DNA from: Apus apus
Lineage: Eukaryota; Chordata; Aves; Apodiformes; Apodidae
Direction: 5' to 3'
Length of the DNA: 64,000 nt
Assembly (NCBI RefSeq): GCF_020740795.1
Contig: NC_067312.1
Span: forward strand, 59,706,405-59,770,404
Position numbers and translations under genes: made by a program. Every line of letters starts with the position of its first letter. Position 1 is the first letter of the stretch. Under the pieces are notes generated by a model that was not told where the DNA came from, ran no database searches, and saw only the letters and a list, made by a program, of their open reading frames with translations. Shown one piece after another: positions 24,801-39,800 of this stretch.

Positions 24801-27800
24801 GGTCCTTCCTGCTTGTTCAAGCTCTTTTCCAAGCATCCCATAACTCCAGGCAGTGACTAAGCTGGGCCATTTTGAGTCTGTTTACCTTCTGGGGATACGG
24901 CCAGTAGAATGCACATCCTAGCACATGCTAATCCGACAGCAGGGTAAAAACCCTTCCCAATCAGCCCAAATAGGAATAAGCAGAAGTCCAATGGCATATT
25001 AGAAAACTCCATCCATCTTTAAACTCTGAGACAGGAGGATAGGTGCTACTAATTGTAGCCATCAAATGAGGTGCACTTGCCTGTGCAATCATAAATGTGC
25101 ACAGTCCCCTCTGCTTCTGAAGAAAGGAAGAGCCTTTAGTCTGGGCAGGCTGAGACTGCAGTCAATCCAGTCAGCATTTTATTTGGCTCAGGTCAAATAC
25201 TATTTGCCACTGTCCTTTTCTAATTCAGCAAAGTACTTAATTACATTCTTAATTGGAAATGAATATATGTATGTCAAGCAAATGCTGTCAGAAGGATTTT
25301 TAGGTCATGGGATATGCTAATCTTCTGCTTTGGACTTCAGCAACAGCTCACTTTATTCTCTGTAGGGCAGCATAATTGAAAAGTATAAAGTCCAACAAAT
25401 TTTGAATTGGAAAGAAATCCTTGACGCCTTTTTAATTTTAATATTTTCATTTAGAAGCTTGACTTCCTGAAAATCAACAATTGCTATTTATTTTATGTCC
25501 ATAAAATAAATTTTAATAGAGGGCAGTAATTCTATTTGACAAATTAGAGTTACTTGATGTGTCTTGGAAATCCGGAGTAAATTACACAGGTGTGAGAATA
25601 TAGGGCATTCTTGTGTGGCACTCTGGGCCATACACATTTGCAGAATGACAGAATGGCTGAGGTTAGAAGGGACCTCTGAAGATCATCTGGTCCAACCTCT
25701 CTGCTCAAGCAGGGTCACTTACAGCCAGTTGCATGGGACCGTGTCTCCAAGGATGGAGACTCTAGAACCTCTCTGGGCAACCTGTGTCAGTGCTCAGTCA
25801 CCTTCAAACTGATAAAGTGTTTCCTGATGTTCAGAGGGAACCTCCTATGTTTCAGTTTGTGCCCACTGCCTCTGGCCTTGTTACGGGGCGCCACTGAAAA
25901 GAGCCTGGCTCTGTCTTCCTTGTACTCCCCCTTTGGGTATTTATGTATATTGATGAGCTTGCTCTGAGCCCTCTTTACTCCAGGCTGAACAGTCCCTGAT
26001 CTCGCAGCCTTTCCTCATAGGAGAAGGTGCTCCAGTCCCTTTGTGATCTTTGTGGCCTTGGCTCAACTCTCTCCAGTAGGCCTGTATCTTTCCTTTACTT
26101 GGGGACCCCAGCACCCAGATGTGTCCTCAGCAGTGCTGAGTAGAGGAGAAGGATCAGCTCCATCAATCTGCTGGCAATACTCCTAATGAAGCCCAGGATA
26201 CCATTAGCCTCCTCTGATGCAAGGATATATTGCTGGCTCATGTTCAAGTTGGTGGCCTTTGTGTCCCCAGGTGCTTTTTCACAAAGCTGCTTTCCACCTG
26301 GGTGATCCCCAGCATATACTGGTGCCTGGGGTTATTCCTACTCAGGTGCAGGACTTTGTCTTTCCCCTTTTTGAACTGCCTGAAGTTCCTGTTCCATTTC
26401 TCCAGCCTCTCAACATCCCTCTGGTTGGCAGCACTACACTTTGGTATATCAACCACTTCTCCCAGTTCTGTGTTATCTGCAGACTTGCTGAGGGTACAGC
26501 ATGCCTGCCCCATCATCCAGATCATTAATGAAGATGTTGAACAGGATTGGACCCAGTATTTACCCCTGGGGTACCTTGCTAATTATTTGCCTCCAACTAG
26601 ACTTTTTCCTACTGATCACCACCCAGTTGAACCTGGAAAATGACATTTACTGGCTTTTTACAAGGAGAAAAAATAGTCAGCAAATTTGATCCCATTAATT
26701 GGAAGCCTGTGTTTTCCTTCAGAAGTGCTCAAAGTGGCCTGCAGTGTTTTAAAAATTTGCCTTTGTAATGCTATCATTTTCTGTTCCATCTTAGGACAGA
26801 CACACACCTGGGGGAAACTAGAACTTCACTGATTTACACCAAAGGAGCCATTTTTCCTCCATATTTATTACTGAGTGGCAGCAGAAATGCTGCATAGTTA
26901 AGCATTGCTACCCTCAGTAGCTTAGTTTTTAGGTTATTGCTCAGGGTTGCATCAGGAGAAACAGAGAATTTAAAAGGAAACTGCTTCCATATTAATGACA
27001 CAAAGATGAAAATGAGGTATGGGTTTTCATTTTTCAGAATTTGTTCTTTTGCTGTTTAATATAGCTGACTTGTTTTTCCCTGAGGATTACACTTGTATTT
27101 GTCTTTTTCAGGACTAAGCCCACAGTCTTCTCAGATGTAAAATTTTCACTGGTTACTAATGTTGCATGTGGAAAATGTTAGGATCAGGCATATGGTCCCT
27201 TTTACTTCATGGGAAAGTTAGAGAAGGGGCAAAAGGATCGTTTCTTGTTTATTGACAGACCATTTCTATTAGTGCTAATCTCATAATCTACATTCTCTTC
27301 TGAGAATAAGTATTTTCTGTTCAGCTTGCTTAGATTTTTATTTTTCTTGCAGGATAAAATCTTCTATGATAATGTTGTACAACCTGTCTTAAGGGTAGAC
27401 AATGAAATAGGAGTTCGATCACTGTCAGAGAGTGAAGACAAGATCAAAGGATCATTTTCCTTACTGGCTTTGTTTGACATCATCACATACAACAAGGTTA
27501 AAAAACTTAAAATTCTTCCCATTTCTTGTCTTTTCTGAACTCATGGTACAAAGCAGGTTTGATAGGAGCTGTTGAATTACACTGCTTTTTGTGGATTGTT
27601 TTGTCACTCAAAATTTGTTCCTGTTGAACACAAAATTCATTGGATGTTGCAGATATATTTGGCTATGAAATAAATGGTAATAAAACTTTTAACTTCTGTG
27701 AAGTATGAAGTGTAGGAGTAGCCTGGCTAACTTCTCTAGAATATAGTTTGAAGAAAACACTGCAATAATAATTGCACAATAATTCATGTTTTCTCATAGC

Positions 27801-30800
27801 TTATTTTGCTCTTTAGGGGGCTTCTATTACCTGGATGCTTTCAGGTTTCCTGACTGAGAAGTTGTTTATCAGAGCACTTACTGTAAGTTTGAAAACCTAA
27901 TGCCTTCATCTTGATTTATAAGCTTGAAAATTACAATTGTACAAATTGCTGCTTGCCTTGCTGATGTTTTTCGTTAAACCCTAAAGAATTCTGATGCTTC
28001 TGCTTTTTTCCATACAGTCGTATCTGAAAGAATTTTCCTTCTCAAATGCTAACCAAGATGATCTCTGGACTCACATACAGATGGTACTCATTTTATCTCT
28101 AGTATTCTTGTTCTTGTTTGGCACAGCCCAAATTTAGGACATATACTGTTTGTAGAAGACTTTTCTGGAATATGACTATCCCTAGTGTAGTCTTTCTCTT
28201 GCATAAAATTTGCTTTGCTGGTTCTTTTGGCTAATGTCTTCACAAGTGTGTATTTGGCTGCTTAACTGAAGTTGAAATCAGTGGAGCTAAGTACAAGGAG
28301 CAGAGAGATGAGATGGGAAGTCAGGACCAGGTAGAGTTTTGAGTTTCATGGAGATTGCCTAAGCCTACATGAATTTGCATTAGCCTATTCTGGCATTTAA
28401 GTTTTGCCACTTTTGCTTTGGGATTGACTATCAGAGATGCTGATATGTCACAGATCCAGCAAAGTCTACACCCAGGGCAGTAGCTCAGCATTTCATCCTT
28501 TGCTGGTTTTGCTAGAGATCTAATAAAGAAGATTAGAAGCTAATAGTAGGTTTATTTTTTAAAACTCCACTTTCCTGTTTCTCTGAAGAAGACCTCCTCT
28601 GTATTGCAGGCTCGATCTTAGGTTAAGAATGAGAGTGCCACAATTTCAGATATGCAAGGCTGTTACATCTTTCAAGCCAACAGAGTCTATAACAATTCAC
28701 AGTAGTTGGAACTCTAGCTTAGTATCCCTTCAATTTGTCTTTCCTATTCAGTTTGTTAATTAGCCAGTCACTTGAAATTCTTTGTGTTCTGGTTCTTTAT
28801 TTGAATTAAATTTAAAAATCAAGTGTATCATAGCCAGACAGAGGCGTAAGTATATTAACACTAAAAAGAGAAAGGTTAGTGGTCAGGCTATAAGAATGAG
28901 AAATGTCACCTCAGTACTTCATAATTCCTAAAAAGACTTACGCTGTCTTTATTGTGATGTCAGTAATGTCCTTTAGACTTCATTACATTGATTTTTTGCA
29001 TGAATCAAAGACCCGCAAACTGCTAAGCAGCTGTATTTTCTCTAATATGATAGAACGACCCCTAGAGTGTTGCTGAAGCAGTATCAGTAAGTACCTGTTT
29101 ATTGTAAATATTTCTAATTCCTTTTCTCTTGCAGGTCATAGATGCACAGGATGAAGTTCAGTTGCCAGCCTCTGTAAAACAAATAATGGATTCCTGGACA
29201 TACCAAAGTGGTTTCCCAGTGTTAACATTAAATCTAACCACTGGCACCATTAGTCAGGAACAATTCCTTAATAAAAAGAATGAAAACAGTACTGATTCTC
29301 ACAAGTACGTTTTTACTGTATGTTTATATCCTATTTTTTGCAAGGTACCCTTCAGTTAGGACATAATGATTTGACCATCTGATTTTTTGGCTGTTATTTT
29401 TCTTGTCACAAGCTGTCAAGTAAAATCTTGAGACTGGAGTTTGCAATAGGTCTGCAACCTGCTTGTTTTGCCAAAAAGTTGCTTTCCTCCAGAGTAGTGA
29501 CTTTTCCAGACACCTAATGTGTTTGTAAGGACAGACACAGACCATTAATAGGTTGTAGGGCAGCAGTTTTGCCTGACATTTTCTTCTTTCCTCATCCCTC
29601 ATTTTTATGGACTGGGAACCTGTATGAACCATGCTGTGCACATATTCCCAGTCCTTTCTGCTTGGCAAGGAAAAATGGGTTTTGCTTTAAAGTACTTATA
29701 TAAATGACCCCTTTCTCAGAAAATACTGAGTACCTGACATACAGCTCTAAAGTTCCTGTCAGTGAGCACTGTTGAGTGCTTGGTGCTTTTGAAAGCTGTG
29801 CTGCTTATTTAGATGCCTAAGAACAGTGATGGAGCTGCCTTTGGTCACCCACTTTGTAAACTCATGGTTACCATTTGAATTTTCATGAAGTTCACTAGTT
29901 GTCGTGAGTGTTGAGATGCATTGACAGGGCCCATAAGATGACTTCTTATGTGGGAATAAAAGTATAAAGGAAAGCAAACCCCAAAGCAGTTTTACCCTGG
30001 CTGCTATTGGTGGTTATACAACACAGGGAAGAAATTTTAACAAGAGCTACAATGTTTCCTTTGCTCCCAAGCTCCAGGAATTGCAGAGCATTGGTCTGTT
30101 CAGTGGTTTTGGTTAGCTCAGATAAGGAGTTCCAAGTTACCAAAGTCAAGTCCTTGCAAGAGGCAACACCATGTGGATGTAAGAACATTCAGGACATGTC
30201 TTACAGAATTTTTCAGGGTTTTGAAGCTTTCATCTGGTTTCTCCAGAGTTTTACATTCCAGTTGTCAGAATTACAGTTGTTTTGATTTCCTGGGGCATTT
30301 TTTAGTAGATACCCTTCTGAAAAGGAGAATTGATTATATTGTCTTTTTGCTGTTTTGTTAAGTAACACGTGGATTATTCCTATTTCCTGGATGAGAAATG
30401 GATCATCACAACCCTTAATGTGGCTAGACAACAGCAGCAGTAAGTAATATATTTGTTCACACATGTTCAAACCAAACTGATAGAAACACCTAACTCTACT
30501 GCAAACAAAGCATATATTTGAATTGAATAGAGAAATAAAACTTTATTACACAAGTGTCTGTGTTTATCTGTTGTGCTAATTTTATCTTACAATAGCAATA
30601 GATTTTCAAATAGATATATATATTGTTTTTTCTGTGTTGCACTGAACATCAGTGTATGTTTTTTAATAATATAGTAAAACATATATTATGAGTAGAGATT
30701 TATTCACAGAATCACAGAATTTTTTTAATTGGAAGGGTCCTTAAAGCTATTCCATAGCTTCTCTCCATATAACTGTGTTGGTCACCATCCCTGCTAGAGA

Positions 30801-33800
30801 AATCTGCACAGCAAAAGGATAGACACCAGGAGGATGGTGCTCCAATGGTATAACATGTTTCATTCAGCTGGAGGATTGGAAGAACATAACTTCTCTATTT
30901 AGCTGGATCTAAAAGTGCTCTTGCTTATAAGCAAAGCATTGCACCAATATGCCTTTATAGGGGAAGCACTGCTAGTGCCATATTCTAGCCACTCATGGTG
31001 CTTCTAAGTATCTAAGCCAGTATCTGGCATGTGCCACTTTTCCATCTCAATTAACTAGTGAAGATGACTGAGAATGACTCCTGTAGTAGTTTGTCAAAAT
31101 ACATGGAAGTCTCAGTCTTCAGTTAAAGCATTGCTGGGTCTAGACTACTGACCAAGATTGATTTATTGTCATAACAGACTTTGCCTTCTTAAAGTAAGAT
31201 GATCATAGCCAATAGCATCTGAATCCTCTTCTGATGAGGCAGCTTAAGCCTTCAAGGCTGCACTGGCTACTTCAGATATACTGTAGGCTATCAGGAGCAA
31301 GTAATCAGACAAGCACACATAAAATAGGTACAAGTGAGATAAAATGCGGGATTCTTTTTGAGTCCAACCTCAAACTTGTGTCTCACATCTCAGAGGAGTA
31401 CTGAAACCAGTGTTTATAAATGCAAGAGAATATAGCAGTGTGCAGAAGATAATGATACATTTTAATGTCATTTTTACAGAAGTCTTTCCTGAAATGCAAG
31501 TATCAGAGTCAGAATATGACTGGATCCTGCTAAATGTAAATTTAAGTGGATACTACAGAGTGAACTATGATCAGTTAAACTTACAAAGATTAGCACACTT
31601 GCTTGAAAGTGATCCAAAGGTAAGATCATATTTGCTTCCTCAAGCTCATAAACAGACTCCATATAATTCTTCTTGCATTTCTTATCAGCAATCACATTGG
31701 TGAAAATCTGGAATAAGGAGAAACTCATGTATCGCATGAGAAGTGATGGTGGAAGAGGAACATGCCAAAACAGTTTCACATAAGCATGAAAAATAACTAC
31801 ATGAGATGGCATTCAGTCTTCAAAGTTGTCATAACAGCTTGTGGTTCTTCCAGTCTCTTAAACTTGGCTCAGTTATCAGTATGGGTGTGTGGCTGAGCTT
31901 TATCTGCTATTTGGTAAACATGAAGAAGGAAAGCTGGGAGAAAGCTTTTTATTTCCATATTTCCTCAAAGCACAATTTCTGCCTGTGAAATGTAAAAAGA
32001 ATAATCTGACTTGGGTTTTTAGGCTGAGTGGTGGGTTGGGTTTCTTGGTGGATATTTTTCTTAGAAGGCAAGTTTCAATTTGTTCTACCTGGGCTCTTTC
32101 AGTCCTTCTTTATAGACACTGCAGACAGAGGAAGTTTCATCTCACCTCTGACTTGCTTTCAGCTTGGGCTGAAGGTGAAAGTAATACAGAACAGCCTATA
32201 CATGCGACTATATATGGATTGCATAGTATTTAATGTTGCTTAACCCTAGGGTGAGCCAGAGGCTCCAGTGATAATGTTAGCTCATTGGTTTTGGTAACAA
32301 CAGTGAGAAAGTTTAAGCTTTCAGCACAATAGTGCAGTTCAGTGACTTCTCCAGAAGGTCAGGACGCGAGGCCAATCAGAGCACATGATGTGGTTAAACC
32401 TTTCTGCAGCACTCTGGCTTCCTTTCTTCTAGGCTTTTTTATTTTGAAGTGTGTGCTGACTTGGGGCTGGTTTTGGCACTGGTAAGTGGGAAGGTTCACT
32501 TGAGCAGTGGCCAAGCTGAAGAGGTATGAAAGCAGGGAGGGGATGAGGAAGGACCAGCTGTTGTGTGAGAGCTCGAGCTGTAGGCGGGTGTTCACCTATA
32601 GCTCTGCCTTGGTAATTTAATTCACGATAGTGCCCAGTACTCTGCTCTGGACTAATCTTGAGTACACATTCTAAACTGAAGCCTCGAAAGGAAAAAATGT
32701 ACTGAAATGATATAACTTGGCTATTTTTAGGAAATGTAGCATTTCCATATTTTAATTTTCATTACAGTATGCAAGTAATAGGGGTCATGAAATTCCATGC
32801 TTAACCTACTGTAACTGTATAATTATATACATAAACATCCCTAAAAGCACATACATCATTTCAGCTTAAAATGCAGGATCCGTTTAATGATGTTTTATAG
32901 AAGATTTTGGCCTAGAAAAGTGTTAGGGAACTTGTTTCAGTCTTCTGAAACATAGTAAAGCTTTTTTAAACTTAAATGACAAGTTTAGATCTATTAATGC
33001 CACATGAATGCTTTCTGCAGGCTATTCCCGCTGTCAGCAGGTTCCAACTGATAGATGATGTTTTTGCATTGACACAGTAAGTATATTTCAAATATGTCAT
33101 AGAAAATTATTAATCTACTTCTTCTTTGTTCCCTCCTATCCGTAATGTGTCTCATAAGAACAACAGCTCTTTGGACAAAATGGTAAGGGAGTTAAGTATT
33201 TATTACATTCTTCTGTCAGTGCAGAGTGATTTCTTTCAAACTTTATTTTACCTTTGTTCCAGCTCTTAGGAAGTAGTTTAAATAATGGCACTGCCATGAT
33301 TTTTTTAAGGACTAACTTATATTTGTTGTAACAGAAAAAATATTCAAAATTAACATTCTGAATTTTCCTTACTTTATTCTGGGCTATCTTAGCTGTGCTG
33401 TCCTGCATCACTTAATACCTCTTCCGTTTCCCTTGCTGATGGATGACTTAGTTGTTCATGTCTGTGGTGCTAGAGAGGTCAGCAGTACAGTGAGGAGCTG
33501 AAGAAGCAATAAATACGTCTGTGCCTCCGACATACCAGAGATCCCAAAAGCATCAGCCACCTATGATGTGGGAGGTTAGGGAGGAGGTGGCCAAAGCATA
33601 CTGCCTCCCCTCAGAGCCTGTGGAGGTAGCTCTGAGAGGAAGAAGTAGATTTTCCCATTCCTTCTCTCATTCAAATGCTCTTTCTCACAAGGGAGCTCAA
33701 AACTTGTAATAAGGACTGTAAGTGTGAAGTATAGAACTGTGCTCCTATGTAATTACAGTAAAAGTGTTTCTGTTCTGGAGGAGAGGGGCTTGAATTGGAA

Positions 33801-36800
33801 TTTTATTGGGAAAGAATGAATTCCTTGCTAATGCCACATTGAGGCACAGAAATGCCATGGTGAAGCTGTATATTCCAAGAATAATATGCATGTGAAATAA
33901 GTTGATTTTTACAATAATGTATAATCCACAAAAGAACCTCTAAAAAGATAAATTGTTTAGCAATAAAAATAGAAATGTATTATAACTCAAAACTGTTCTT
34001 AATTTCTTTCTAGGGAGACTGACACATGCTGTAAATGTGCCTATACTATGTCCTGCAGACACAAGCAGAATACAGTCTGCATACTGCCGTACTTACTGCC
34101 ACGATTGTCCTGTTACTTTGATAGTGGCACTATGCACTGTAATAAATGTTTTCAGATTTCAGCTCTTAAAGACACTATTGTTTTATATAATTTTTTTTTT
34201 CCAGCGTATTTTCTAGGTCACTGTCCATGCATTATCCTGATGTTTTATTGCCAGTTTCATAAATCGACAGAAGTCTCCTGTAGGTAATTAATGTGAAGAG
34301 GTATGTTCAAGTATGAGTTTTTTTAATCTTCAAACAGGTTTGGATACATTCAGATTGAATCAGCACTTCAACTAACAAAGTACCTGGCCAGAGAAGATGA
34401 ACTCTTCATATGGAATGTGGTGTTGTCAAACCTAGTACCTGAGAGTTTGGAAAGTACTCTGAAGAACTATCGAGTATATCCACTTTTAAAGGTACCAACT
34501 TTTTTGTTAGATAGCAAAGATACCAGAACATTTAAATAAATCAGATTAAAATTAATGCAATGATGACTAAGATGGGTCATAGTTCTTGTCATTTCTTTTG
34601 CATGATTTTGTCAACTTTGGGCGTTTTTTTTAATAGTATATACTAGTCAATGATAAATATAATTCATGAGCAATTCTTATTGTAAAGCAGAAATCTATTC
34701 ACATTCTTTGTATTAAGCCTGATCCTAGGTTTTTTTAAAACCAAGGATCAGGAAAATGCAGCTATCAGTCAGTATTAAATAGTCGGTAATAAGTAATGAG
34801 AGTAACACTGCTATGTGTAAAAGGGACAGAATGTATGTGCACTGTGGTTTGTATTGCCCTCCAGTTCATCTTCCTGGAGAGAAAGAAGGAATTTGGTTTG
34901 GATGCTAGATGAGATTATTGTCTCCCATATTTGAGCTACTTGAGATAATACTGTCTTACTTCCCTTCTATTTGAAGAAGATTTCACTGTTGTTTAAATAG
35001 CAGTTACACAGTAGTAGCTGTCTTCAGTCCTAACGTAAGGATATGTGTAAAACATGTGAGAATAACTTATTTTTATGTCTTTTTCTCTGAGAATGACCAT
35101 GTATTTTCTTTCATAATTAGTTCAAAGATACTAATGATGTGAAATGGTAACTTCCCAGTTTGAGTGGATGTACAGGTGTATTGAATATTAGACCAGTTAG
35201 TAAACTTTATTTTAACGTGCTGTTCTGACAAGAAATTAATAGTGGTGAATTTTTAGAATTAATCATAGCAAGTAAAGAAAAATACAGTAAAATAAAAAGT
35301 TGCATCTAAATTAAAGTATTTTTTCTTTCCCTTCTTTCAAAAGAAATACCTTTTAAAGAGAATGTTGCCAATATACCATTATTATGCAGGTTTTATTTGT
35401 CAAAATGTTGATGCTTTGGAAGATGACTATTTTGCTCAGTAAGTATTCTGTTTTAATTTGAATGTAATGGAATTGTTATTTTTACTGTCCTATAAAAGTA
35501 TGTTAGTTATGATCACACCTTTAATGAAACTGCAGTATCAGAATGGTTTGGGATATTTTCAGTGTACTTAGTGTAAAAAATGACAGCTTAATGATCAGAG
35601 TGGTAGCTTTTGTTTACAGGAGAACAGGCTCAACAGGCTGCTGCTAGCTGGGGTAAAACTGTCAGCAATTAACTTCAGATGTGGTGATCAATCACTGGAA
35701 CTTAAAATAGTTAATTTTGCAAGGCTGCTGAAGCCACAGTCTTGAATGTCAGAATGATTTGGACTAGATGCAGCTAAACTCTTAAGACTACAAAAAACAA
35801 TATTAAGCACAAAAACCTAAGAAAAATTACAGAACATTGGTAGTCTCACTGAGGTCCATGAATATTTGTGTCAGGAGCCCCTTAGTAGTAGTTTATATTT
35901 TATTTTTATTAAACTTCAACTGTTTCTAGTAGAGGTTCTCCTGGGTTAACAGCTTCTGTTCTATGTGCTGAAACTGTACTGGCCATGCACAGTTCAAATA
36001 CTCTAAATGTGGCATACGTATCTTTTATTCTTGCTGTTTGGCTTCCCTTCAAGAATGTATTTGGAAAAACTTTTTGACACAGCGTGCTGGCTGGGCCTCC
36101 AAGACTGTTTGAACCTATCATCTGAACTGTATGCTAAATGGATGGACAACCCTGAGTACAAGTAAGAATGATAATGTGCTCTGAGAAGTGTGTGTGTGTG
36201 AGGTGGACAGTTAATGGGCTTTTACATGGGGGAGGCGGAATGAAAAATGCTGCTGTACACTGCTCTTCTTTCCCTGCAGAATGGTAGAATGTAAGCCTAT
36301 CTGTGCTTCCCCAGCTGTCTCCTCTTCCCCAGATCCCAGCTTTATGTTGATTTCATAATTGTTGCTTTTTACATAGACTTTGCAAACTGGAAGATGCTGA
36401 TTTTTGCCGTAAGGACCAAATTCTATGTAGCCACAAACCAGCTGAAGCTCAAAGTAGGGTCAATATCCCATATTGTCCACTTTTCTGCAGTACAGCCTTA
36501 GGGTTATCATGTATACCATCTCAGTTTCTAAGCTTCTCTTAGCAATACTGGGTGCAATGATGTTTGCATGATACAGGCATCTGCCTGCGATAAGCCCAAC
36601 AAATTGTCTTGCATGTTCTGTATTCAGGAAAAGAGGTGATGGGAACATCAGTTTTTATGCTGATATTCGAGCCTAGTGATCAGGTTTATGGCCTGCAAGG
36701 ATGGGGTCTGGGCTTTACCAGGATCAGACTTTCAGTATGTGAATATTGCTTTGTTAGAGAAAATTTATGATGTTTTTAAATTCTTATTCTCTTTTCCTCC

Positions 36801-39800
36801 CTTCTTCTTTTGCTGTTTTTCTATGCAATACTCAAATAGTATTGGCACTGGTGAGTGAATATTTATAGTTTTATTATTATTATTTTATTTGCTGCAGTTC
36901 TAATAAATATTTTGTTATTACTTGTGTGTCTATTGATATATGAAGTTGGCTAAGTAAACTGAACTTGTATTTTTATGTTTGTTTTTTAAATAGCTTTGTG
37001 GTGATCATCCTTGTAAAAAATAAACTGTGCTTTGGAGCTAAACTGAAAAAATTAAATAGCCTAAATACATTATTTGATGTCCCATGGTGAATATCCTTAT
37101 TCTCCCATACTGAAAGCAACGTTTTGCTGAATTTTCAGACTGTTTTCAAAATAGTCACCTATCTTCCCATATTAATATATTCTTTTTTTACTGGTGTGAT
37201 ACTACATACCTTATCTGAGTTGAAGAGCTGAAAAGTCTGTGAGATTCATTAGCTAATTTGAATGGAGATGGAGAAGATTAATTTCACTGTTCTTACTGGC
37301 ACTGAGATAAGTTCAAAGGGACTGTACAGCCTCACACTTCACATGGCTATATGTTTGGAAAAAAAATGCAGCTATGGGTTCTGTTAAGTGAAAAGTATGG
37401 TCATGTTTTACAGAAAAAAAAAAAAGAAAATAGGAGATCAAAACTTACTATGTTTCAAATTACATATCACAGCACCTGTTCAGTTAAAGGGGAGCATGTT
37501 CAGATGCTGGATAGAAAAGGAAAAGGGTGCAATAAACTTGAATCCTATTTTACAGAGGGACCCCTTAAATGCTCTTATGTTCTCCATTCTGAGAGCAAAA
37601 TTCCTAACAGCACACTATAGCAGTTCTGCTACATGTGGAATCCAGTAGAATTCTGGGACATCTATAGAAGGAAGTAATGCCTTTCCCTTTCAGATTATAT
37701 TATCAACTTCCAGCTAAACATTTCCAGAGAGTTCCTGGCAGAACTTAACTAGACTTCATAGAGTGCATTTTATCTGTCCTGTGGAGATAACGAGCCAACA
37801 GCTATGATTCCTAGCCAGTTTATCAGTTTTACTCTTTTTTTGCTTATAGGAATGGAGCTGGCTAAGCAGATGACAGATAGATGACTGTTTTGCTCTGTGG
37901 TTCTGTTCTTGGCTTGTCTTCTTTTAAAAGAAGAAAATCAGTCTAGAGGGAGGGACAATGTTGTTGTACATTTTGGTTATTTACTAAAGGTAACCACATA
38001 CTTCTGTTGCCCTCAAAAGCTAAGAAATCACTACATCCCTTCTGCTCCAGGAAGATGACTTATACTAATCCACCCTTCTTACCAGCAGCTTTTTGCATCT
38101 TCCCCAAGATCCAGAAATGAGAAAATCCTGGCAAGCTAATAATCTCAAACCACACAACTATGCCTAGAAAAAACATCAAGATTAATAAATCCTACCCCTA
38201 ACCCCAAGCTCCAAAGTCCCTCTGAACCTCAGTGGGCTTCCTCAATGAATTACACAACCTAAACCACTTCTGGGCTGCCATAGCAGTCACCAGTCAGTAG
38301 GTTGCCTATATAACCTACCTTGAATGCTGACCATCAGAGCTGAACCCAAAAGATATACAGAGCTTATCTACTTGCTCTTCACCCACAGCAGCTTCACACT
38401 CAGTAACAAACATTTTCTTGAAACTATTGGAACAGCTGCAGTAGCAAAACACAGCTGTATTTTAGCCCAAGCACTTTTCATGAAGCATTGTGAAAATAAT
38501 ATTTTAACTAGCTGTATACCCTGTTACCACCCTACCATTGCCTCTTTCTTTAGTGTTATGAAATGATTAAAAAAATGACTAGACCTTGACATAACCACTC
38601 AATCTCAGTAAGCATCATTCTCAGCAGCAAATTTCTTATGCCCCAGCACATATCTAGGTAAATTAATCCCAATTGTTTTTTGCAGTAAATATAAAACATG
38701 CCCACACTTTCTGTTATTAAGCCAGTGAAATCCCCCATGCACTACAGGACTATCTAAACCCCTGCATCTCACTTCTTCACAAGCAGTGTCTGCCATCCAG
38801 AACACCTCACTACCTCTGTCACTCCCAGCAGTCCTTCTTAGTTTCCAAAGTTTATTAATTGTCTCTACCTTTTGCTTTGACAATTGCTGCCATATAGCCT
38901 TTCTCCTGACTTACATTTTTTTTCTGCAGTATCATCCCCATTTTTTCTAGGATGGTCTAGTGAAACTGAGGAATTTTTTTCAAATTATGTTTAAATTTCA
39001 ATTTGCTGCTCCTTGTTTTGAGCCTGAAGAATGGCTTTTAAGACCAGAAAATTCTCTGTTTCTCCCAGTCTATCTCCTGATCTAATGGAAGCTAGTGTTT
39101 ATACTTCTACTTAGAATCTTGATCTTGTGTAATCCTAAACAGATTAATAGTATGCCATTGGCAAGTTCGGCATTTCATTTGTAGCAATGGGATCCATTCT
39201 CCTACAGAGAATTAGTCCAAAATGCCATTAATTTAAACTGTTTTCAGGTAGCTTGTTTAGTAGAATGCATGGCTGTCACTGGAAAGAGTTGACAATGTAT
39301 TCATGTCAGGGCCACAGGAGAAATTTTCTGTTCAGCCTTTGTGCCTGGAGTATCACAGTGATAAAGCTGGCATTTAGTTCCTGTTAGGAAATTCATCACC
39401 ATGTTGAGGACTGTCCCCTGGGGTGGGAGTAATAGGAGGCTGTTTGTCACATGGAGAAATGCCCCTTCTATGCCCATTTGTGCCACACATGGCTCTTCCC
39501 ACTGCGTGCATTCACCACGGAAGCTTTGGAAAGGCTTGTCTGGAATGATGCTTATATGCATACCCTCTTTAATGGTGTAACCCACGTCCTAGGATGTGAT
39601 GTAAAAGAGAGGTGTCGACACCGTATGTACGAAAAATAGCTTGACCCAACTGTTTTAAAAAATGTTTTTTGTTTGCCTTTAAACTGCATGCTTTTAAAAT
39701 GTTTAAATAATGAATAAAACAATCGAATTTCCTACCTTTATTTAAATGGCTATTTCTATTTCCTTTCTTGTGCATCTTTAACTGTAAATAAACATTTGTT

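Noticed and set aside
26217-26643. Open frames of 93-137 codons on both strands in intron 6
   Set aside because: They fall entirely within the reverse CR1 copy and are not LVRN exons.
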